Below, one piece after another: positions 14,375 through 17,724 of a DNA stretch of 17,724 nucleotides. Source of the stretch: a bacterium (GTDB lineage: Bacteria > Patescibacteriota > Saccharimonadia > Saccharimonadales > UBA4665). The DNA lies in assembly GCA_021846765.1 (NCBI GenBank), contig JAJZWH010000013.1:1-17724 (forward strand), read 5' to 3'. Within the stretch, counting starts at the first letter, position 1. Each line of letters starts with the position of its first letter. Both the position numbers and the translations under genes were made by a program. Under the pieces are notes generated by a model that had not been told where the DNA came from, ran no database searches, and saw nothing but the letters and a program-made list of their open reading frames with translations.

Positions 14375-14380
14375 ATTATA
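14375..14380 (-). promoter_or_regulatory. -10 box of the LLM operon (leaderless layout)
   Basis: On the minus strand a perfect TATAAT ends 7 bases before the ATG at 14367. It lies inside the codons that would follow an alternative ATG at 14385, which argues against that longer start. No good -35 is seen at the usual distance. Confidence 0.5.
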
Positions 14381-14384
14381 CTCA

Positions 14385-14400
14385 TAAACCCTATGGTTTA
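14385..14400. repeat. 6-bp inverted repeat between the divergent LLM and phosphoesterase promoters
   Basis: TAAACC (14385-14390) and GGTTTA (14395-14400) are perfect inverted copies with 4 bases between. They sit immediately upstream of the LLM -10 box, in its -35/-10 spacer, and about 11 bases upstream of the -35 of the divergent phosphoesterase gene. This is a good place for an operator controlling the LLM operon. Binding protein unknown. Confidence 0.4.
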
Positions 14401-14410
14401 GCTGGCCTAA

Positions 14411-14437
14411 TTTACACAAACTATGAGATGTTATTAT
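14411..14437 (+). promoter_or_regulatory. Promoter of the exported phosphoesterase gene (leaderless layout)
   Basis: TTTACA (14411-14416), 15 bases, then TATTAT (14432-14437) with an extended -10 TGT at 14429-14431. The ATG at 14444 is 6 bases on. The box overlaps codons of an alternative in-frame ATG at 14423, which supports 14444 as the start. Confidence 0.5.
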
Positions 14438-14443
14438 AGAAAC

Positions 14444-15424
14444 ATGCACTATAAAAAATTATTATCAATTTTGATCATTATATTAGTTATTATAGGAGGC
14501 TACTTGGCAGTTACCAATATTGTTAGTTACAAAGCTCCCGCTAAAATAATTAAGCACACCAATACTCCTCTGACACATCCCAAAAAGACAACCGCGTCAA
14601 ATAATAATCTTAGCCACATTTTCTTAATCGTAGATGAAAACCAGCCTTACCCAAATATCGTAGGTAATCCTAGCGCTCCATACCTTAATAGTCTGATTAA
14701 AAACTACTCATCAGCTACTAATTACCATGCTGTAGCCCATCCGAGTTTACCGAACTATCTAGCCCTCACCAGCGGTTCTACTGACGGCATTACAACAGAT
14801 TGTAATCCACCGAGTGCAGGCTGCGAAGTAAACGTACCAAATATAGCCGATCTAGTAAAAAATTCTGGTCGAACGTGGAAGGAATATGCCGAAACTATGC
14901 CTTCTACATGCTACGCCTATAATGCCTTACCTTATGCCACTAAACATAATCCATTTGTTTATTTTACGGATATAATCAACAACAAAACCCGCTGCAATAA
15001 AGACGTAGTACCGTTTAGTCAGCTACAAACCGACCTGAGTTCAGTTAGTACCACACCAAATTATGCTTTTATTACACCAAATATATGTAACGATATGCAC
15101 AGCTGTCCGATATCGACAGGGGACGCCTGGCTAGCTAAAACAGTGCCAATGATTCTCAGCTCTAAAGCATTCAAAACACAAAATTCGGTCTTAATAATTA
15201 CCTGGGACGAAGGTTACGCAACCACTAATCACGTTTTGGCGCTATTAGTAGGCAATAGCGTAAAAAATAACTATCAATCTAGTACTTACTATAATCATTA
15301 CTCAATTCTTCACACAATCGAGGCGGCATGGGGTCTCCCTTCGCTTACTGCAAACGACAAGCAAGCACCTATCATGAACCAATTCTTTAAACCGAATATT
15401 GTATTTAAAAACAACCCTAATTAA
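14444..15424 (+). CDS. Exported phosphoesterase (acid phosphatase/phospholipase C superfamily)
   Basis: The 326-residue protein starts with two Lys and a strongly hydrophobic stretch (residues 6-23), with no lipobox Cys, so it is exported or anchored by a signal-anchor. A Thr/Lys/Pro-rich linker (30-55) leads to a phosphoesterase domain: IFLIVDENQPYPNIVG (E65, N66), HPSLPNYLALTSGS (99-112), TPNICNDMHSC (D217, H219), ITWDEG (D255, E256), and HYSILHTIEAAWGLP (285-299). These match the alkaline-phosphatase-like phosphoesterase family (PF04185) of acid phosphatases and phospholipase C. Six Cys (120, 127, 156, 184, 215, 221), all in the outer domain, could form three disulfides. It could release phosphate or cleave phospholipids outside the cell; the substrate is unknown. 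An in-frame ATG at 14423 is an unlikely start because the -10 box lies in those codons. It overlaps the convergent gene by 8 bases. Confidence 0.9.
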   Translation: MHYKKLLSILIIILVIIGGYLAVTNIVSYKAPAKIIKHTNTPLTHPKKTTASNNNLSHIFLIVDENQPYPNIVGNPSAPYLNSLIKNYSSATNYHAVAHPSLPNYLALTSGSTDGITTDCNPPSAGCEVNVPNIADLVKNSGRTWKEYAETMPSTCYAYNALPYATKHNPFVYFTDIINNKTRCNKDVVPFSQLQTDLSSVSTTPNYAFITPNICNDMHSCPISTGDAWLAKTVPMILSSKAFKTQNSVLIITWDEGYATTNHVLALLVGNSVKNNYQSSTYYNHYSILHTIEAAWGLPSLTANDKQAPIMNQFFKPNIVFKNNPN

Positions 15425-15893
15425 AATTTGTAGTAATTAAGCCTCTATCTGAACCCTCATATTGATTTTGGAACTGCCACGTCCCACTCACAGTCAAAAC
15501 AAACGATTTCTCCTGATCGTTTGCTATAAATCCAAGATCTAATTCCGGATTCTGATTCGGTTGATAAGGCAGTGCCTGAAAATACATTGGTCCGCCTGAC
15601 GTATTGTCTACAATTATCTGTGTACCTATTTTGGCATGTACTATATTGGGCATAAAACCATAGACATCATAATCAATAGTTATTGATTGAGGTTTTGTTT
15701 GCTTAATTACTGGCTTGGGCTTAGGTTTAACAATTGGCTTATTCTTTTGTTTGCTAATTGTATTTGTCTTAGAACTTTTTAAAAAATTATCATTCTTATG
15801 TAAATATACTCCAATTAAAGCACCAAATATTACAAGCATCATAGAGATAAATATCACGTATACCCATCTTAATAACGATCTCATATTAAACAT
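15417..15893 (-). CDS. Membrane-anchored cupredoxin-like protein lacking copper ligands
   Basis: The 158-residue protein has one N-terminal membrane helix (about residues 8-31) after a short positive cytosolic tail, a Lys/Pro-rich linker with KPKPKP (about 40-69), and a C-terminal beta domain (70-158) facing outward. The domain has the outline of a cupredoxin: a GFMPNIVHAKIGTQIIVDNT strand region, a GPMYF turn, then GTWQFQNQYEGSDRGLITT. In related proteins I recall, the last part reads GTWxYHxHxxPxxxG with copper-binding His; here the His positions are Gln (Q141 and Q143) and no Cys is present. Metal binding is therefore unlikely. The fold is an inference from pattern. The start could also be ATG at 15884 (residue 4). 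No Shine-Dalgarno is seen. The TAG stop overlaps the phosphoesterase gene by 8 bases. Confidence 0.8.
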   Translation of the reverse strand: MFNMRSLLRWVYVIFISMMLVIFGALIGVYLHKNDNFLKSSKTNTISKQKNKPIVKPKPKPVIKQTKPQSITIDYDVYGFMPNIVHAKIGTQIIVDNTSGGPMYFQALPYQPNQNPELDLGFIANDQEKSFVLTVSGTWQFQNQYEGSDRGLITTNFN

Positions 15894-16113
15894 ACTAACT
15901 ATTATTTTATATGGTTTACTATTAATAATTATATAATAATATGCTTTTTATTATGTTGAATTTGCCTACTTGTAAGGTAAGCTGGTAATGCCTAATACCA
16001 ATGCCCTATAAAGGACTCTGGTAAGGACTCTAAAAAAGAACACCTTGTGTGTTTTTCAACCTTTAACTAGCTAGTTTTTGTAAGTTCTCTTTAATTGGCA
16101 ATCTTAGTCTATT
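15894..16113. other. Intergenic region with repeats and an AT-rich promoter zone
   Basis: Between two minus-strand genes. The part near 15893 is extremely AT-rich and holds the palindrome ATTATATAAT (15928-15937), which gives a TATAAT on both strands; on the minus strand it would leave a leader of about 27 bases before the cupredoxin gene. Bases 15976-16034 are repeat-rich: GGTAA three times, TGGTA/TACCA inverted (15983-15987 and 15996-16000), AATGCC twice, and AAGGACTCT twice at a 12-base interval (16011 and 16023). A perfect 12-bp palindrome AACTAGCTAGTT lies at 16065-16076. I see no ORF or tRNA. Confidence 0.5.
16032..16056 (-). terminator. Intrinsic terminator of the 16114-16599 gene
   Basis: On the minus strand AACAC and GTGTT, extended by A-T and one G-T pair to 8 bp, surround a 5-base loop (stem 16036-16043/16049-16056). 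The hairpin is followed by a T-run read from 16037 to 16032. The stem is AT-rich, so it is weaker than the groE terminator. Confidence 0.5.
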
Positions 16114-16599
16114 TTAATTTTCATTTATTGGATGAGTGAAATAGTTAATTTCGTTGACTATATCTAATAAAGCTTGGGCTTTTACTTTCTCGTCATTAAT
16201 TTGTTGAGCAGCTTCATAAGCCGATTTAATCAATGACTGATCGTCACTTGCTTGAATCATCATCATTGTAGTGCGAAATTTTTCTTCAGGTGTCTGGTCA
16301 AGATGATTAATTATTGGTGATAATTGATTGAGTGCTTGCTGCTTAATAACTAATAATTCTTCAGCGTTATTACTAGTAGTTGGCAGGAGATTATCGGCTG
16401 ATTGGTCATTGCTCTGAGAGCTTTGATTATCAGATAAAGACGATTGATTATCGTTGCTGGGAACTAAAGGTGCGCTTAAATTACTTTGATTATCTTCACT
16501 AACTGAATTATCTGTAGCCGTCGATGTATTGTCTTGTCCAGTACTGACCGATTGTGCTTGTTCATTAAGCATTTGTTCATCGTCTTGGTGCCCAAACAT
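16114..16599 (-). CDS. Conserved-type hypothetical protein: Asn/Gln/Ser-rich head and helical C-terminal domain
   Basis: The 161 residues fall into two parts. Residues 5-80 are low-complexity, acidic and rich in Asn, Gln, Ser and Asp, with DNQS at 36-39, 50-53 and 57-60 and NDQS at 64-67; this part is likely disordered. Residues 81-155 form a helical domain with PEEKFRTTMMMIQASDDQSLIKSAYEAA. There is no signal peptide or membrane segment. The helical part resembles small uncharacterised Saccharibacteria proteins as I remember them; no function is known to me. I choose the ATG at 16599 because a G-rich Shine-Dalgarno (GGGGGG, 16607-16612) lies 7 bases upstream. An ATG at 16617 would add six residues and would put the ribosome site inside the gene. 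It diverges from the isomerase gene. Confidence 0.75.
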   Translation of the reverse strand: MFGHQDDEQMLNEQAQSVSTGQDNTSTATDNSVSEDNQSNLSAPLVPSNDNQSSLSDNQSSQSNDQSADNLLPTTSNNAEELLVIKQQALNQLSPIINHLDQTPEEKFRTTMMMIQASDDQSLIKSAYEAAQQINDEKVKAQALLDIVNEINYFTHPINEN

Positions 16600-16637
16600 T
16601 AGTTTTCCCCCCAACATATCTTTATACTGCTTTAGGT

Positions 16638-16679
16638 TATACTATATTTAAGAATTAATCAATTATTTTTTGAAGGGAA
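16638..16679 (+). promoter_or_regulatory. -10 box and ribosome site of the isomerase gene
   Basis: TATACT (16638-16643) would start transcription near 16650. This leaves a leader of about 35 bases with the Shine-Dalgarno-like GAAGGGA (16672-16678) shortly before the ATG at 16685. No clear -35 is seen. Unlike most first genes here, this one seems to have a real leader. Confidence 0.4.
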
Positions 16680-16684
16680 ATATA

Positions 16685-17710
16685 ATGTTAGATGATCTTA
16701 GTTATATCGATCGAACAGATAAAGTAGATGCTTTAGGAATTGCTCAAAAAGAACCAGAACAATTAACTTATAATTTTAACCTTTCAATTGACTATAAGGG
16801 AATAGAAAATGTAGTTTACGCTGCTATGGGCGGGTCTGCCTTAGCTGCTAGTTTGAGTTGTAGCTGGCCTGGTTATAGGTTGCCCTTTGAAATTGTCAGA
16901 GGCTATAATCTACCTGATTATGTTTCTAGTAAAACTTTGTGTATTGTTGCTAGTAATTCGGGTAATACTGAGGAAACGCTCAGCGCTTTGGCTGAAGCTG
17001 AAGCTAGAGGAGCTAAAATTGTGGTTATTGCTGGTGGAGGAAAATTATTAGAGATTGCCAAAACTAAAGGTTATCCCTTGGCAATTTTGCCGGATGCTAA
17101 ACAGCCTCGTTACGCTGTTTTTTATAACCTAAAAGCTTTGATCGATATCGGACAGCAGGTTAATATATTTAGTAATACCGATTTTGCTCAAATATCTGCA
17201 GTAATTCCGTTGTTAAACGAAAAAGCTAAAACTTGGCAAGCAATTATTCCCCTTAAGGATAATCTAGCCAAGCAAATTGCTCTAGATTGTTTAGGTAAGT
17301 CAGTAGTCATCTACGGCGGTCCATTAATGGCTCCCGTGGCCTATAAATGGAAGATTAGTTTTAATGAAAACGCTAAACATATAGCCTGGTGTGGCTATTA
17401 TTCTGAGTTTAATCACAATGAATTTATTGGTTGGAGTCAACAACCGGTCGATAAACCCTACGCTATTATTGAATTAAGATCTGATTTAGAACATCCACGA
17501 ATTCAGCAACGGTTTGATTTAAGCGATAGATTGTTAAGTGGCAAACGCCCTGAGCCAATTGTAGTGGATATGCAGGGAAAGAGCATTATTGAGCAAATGC
17601 TTTTTGGTGTAATGCTAGGAGATTTTGTTACACTTTATACGGCTATAGCTAGCGGCATAGATCCTGCTCCAGTTGAGCTAGTTGAAAAATTTAAATTAAT
17701 ACTTAAGTAA
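16685..17710 (+). CDS. Bifunctional phosphoglucose/phosphomannose isomerase (SIS family)
   Basis: A cytosolic sugar-phosphate isomerase of 341 residues with two SIS domains, interconverting glucose-6-P or mannose-6-P with fructose-6-P for glycolysis and sugar-nucleotide supply. Visible are AAMGGSALAASL (about 46-57), the first SIS phosphate loop VASNSGNTEETLSA (88-101), AKIVVIAGGGKL, LPDAKQPRYAVFYNLKAL, the SIS2-type stretch KISFNENAKHIAW, and EFNHNEFIGW with the Glu-His pair of the Pgi/Pmi group. The length fits the single-chain Pgi/Pmi family, not classical Pgi (about 550). I choose the ATG at 16685, since a GAAGGGA ribosome site precedes it; an upstream in-frame TTG at 16670 is a poor alternative. 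It is divergent from the 16599 gene. The gene is complete and ends 14 bases before the window edge. Confidence 0.93.
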   Translation: MLDDLSYIDRTDKVDALGIAQKEPEQLTYNFNLSIDYKGIENVVYAAMGGSALAASLSCSWPGYRLPFEIVRGYNLPDYVSSKTLCIVASNSGNTEETLSALAEAEARGAKIVVIAGGGKLLEIAKTKGYPLAILPDAKQPRYAVFYNLKALIDIGQQVNIFSNTDFAQISAVIPLLNEKAKTWQAIIPLKDNLAKQIALDCLGKSVVIYGGPLMAPVAYKWKISFNENAKHIAWCGYYSEFNHNEFIGWSQQPVDKPYAIIELRSDLEHPRIQQRFDLSDRLLSGKRPEPIVVDMQGKSIIEQMLFGVMLGDFVTLYTAIASGIDPAPVELVEKFKLILK

Positions 17711-17715
17711 TTAGT

Positions 17716-17724
17716 AGATCGGAA
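17716..17724 (+). other. Probable Illumina adapter remnant at the sequence end
   Basis: The last nine bases, AGATCGGAA, equal the first nine bases of the common Illumina TruSeq adapter. They occur exactly at the terminus. This suggests that the window ends at a contig end carrying untrimmed adapter sequence, though chance cannot be excluded. Confidence 0.55.

Noticed and set aside
16065..16076. The 12-bp palindrome AACTAGCTAGTT followed by T residues as a terminator.
   Set aside because: A palindrome without a loop leaves only a 4-bp stem; it is noted within the intergenic entry only.
1..17724. Search for CRISPR arrays, insertion sequences, prophage, toxin-antitoxin or defence systems.
   Set aside because: No regularly spaced repeats, transposase, integrase or paired small toxin/antitoxin genes are visible. 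The only HTH gene is fused to a HAD domain and has no partner.

Overview
The window is AT-rich bacterial DNA with tightly packed genes. All the conserved genes read cleanly with the standard code. The best guess is Candidatus Patescibacteria (CPR), most likely Saccharibacteria. Reasons are the short and sometimes reduced versions of core enzymes, a MurE-type ligase without its usual N-terminal domain, a SIS-type phosphoglucose/phosphomannose isomerase, small helical proteins of CPR type, and F420-type oxidoreductases like those reported from environmental Saccharibacteria. The lineage is an inference from gene content; no rRNA is present.

Layout. Bases 1-64 may hold the tail of a truncated gene. 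A + strand XRE-HTH/HAD fusion (120-962) converges on a - strand pair tsaD-valS (4607-959). From 4747 the + strand carries a large membrane protein, a small helical protein (6769-7065) and a MurE-like Mur ligase (7115-8419). The ligase converges with a - strand arginine deiminase/dimethylargininase-like gene (9260-8406). Then comes the groES-groEL operon (9496-11426), with a strong promoter, a CIRCE operator and a good intrinsic terminator. From 11.6 to 14.4 kb there is a redox block: an SDR (+) facing two translationally coupled LLM-type, F420-dependent-like oxidoreductases (-). From 14.4 to 15.9 kb are two envelope genes, an exported phosphoesterase (+) and a membrane-anchored cupredoxin-like protein (-). 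The window ends with a low-complexity cytosolic protein (-) divergent from a bifunctional phosphoglucose/phosphomannose isomerase (+).

Expression signals form a consistent picture. Genes that start a transcription unit mostly lack a Shine-Dalgarno site and have a -10 box 6-9 bases before the ATG, which predicts leaderless mRNAs. Genes inside operons (6769, groEL, the second LLM gene) and groES have clear Shine-Dalgarno sites. This rule also moves two start codons, at 14367 and 14444. Three of the four convergent pairs overlap at their stop codons, with no terminator between them.

I see no CRISPR array, prophage, insertion sequence or recognisable defence system. The points most worth a second look are the leaderless layout with a three-codon ORF abutting the Mur ligase start, the HTH-HAD fusion with an altered catalytic motif, the MurE-like ligase without its UDP-binding domain, and a set of enzymes and folds with substituted active-site residues (DDAH-like His to Asp, SDR Lys to Arg, cupredoxin HxH to QxQ). 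The last nine bases match the start of the Illumina adapter.
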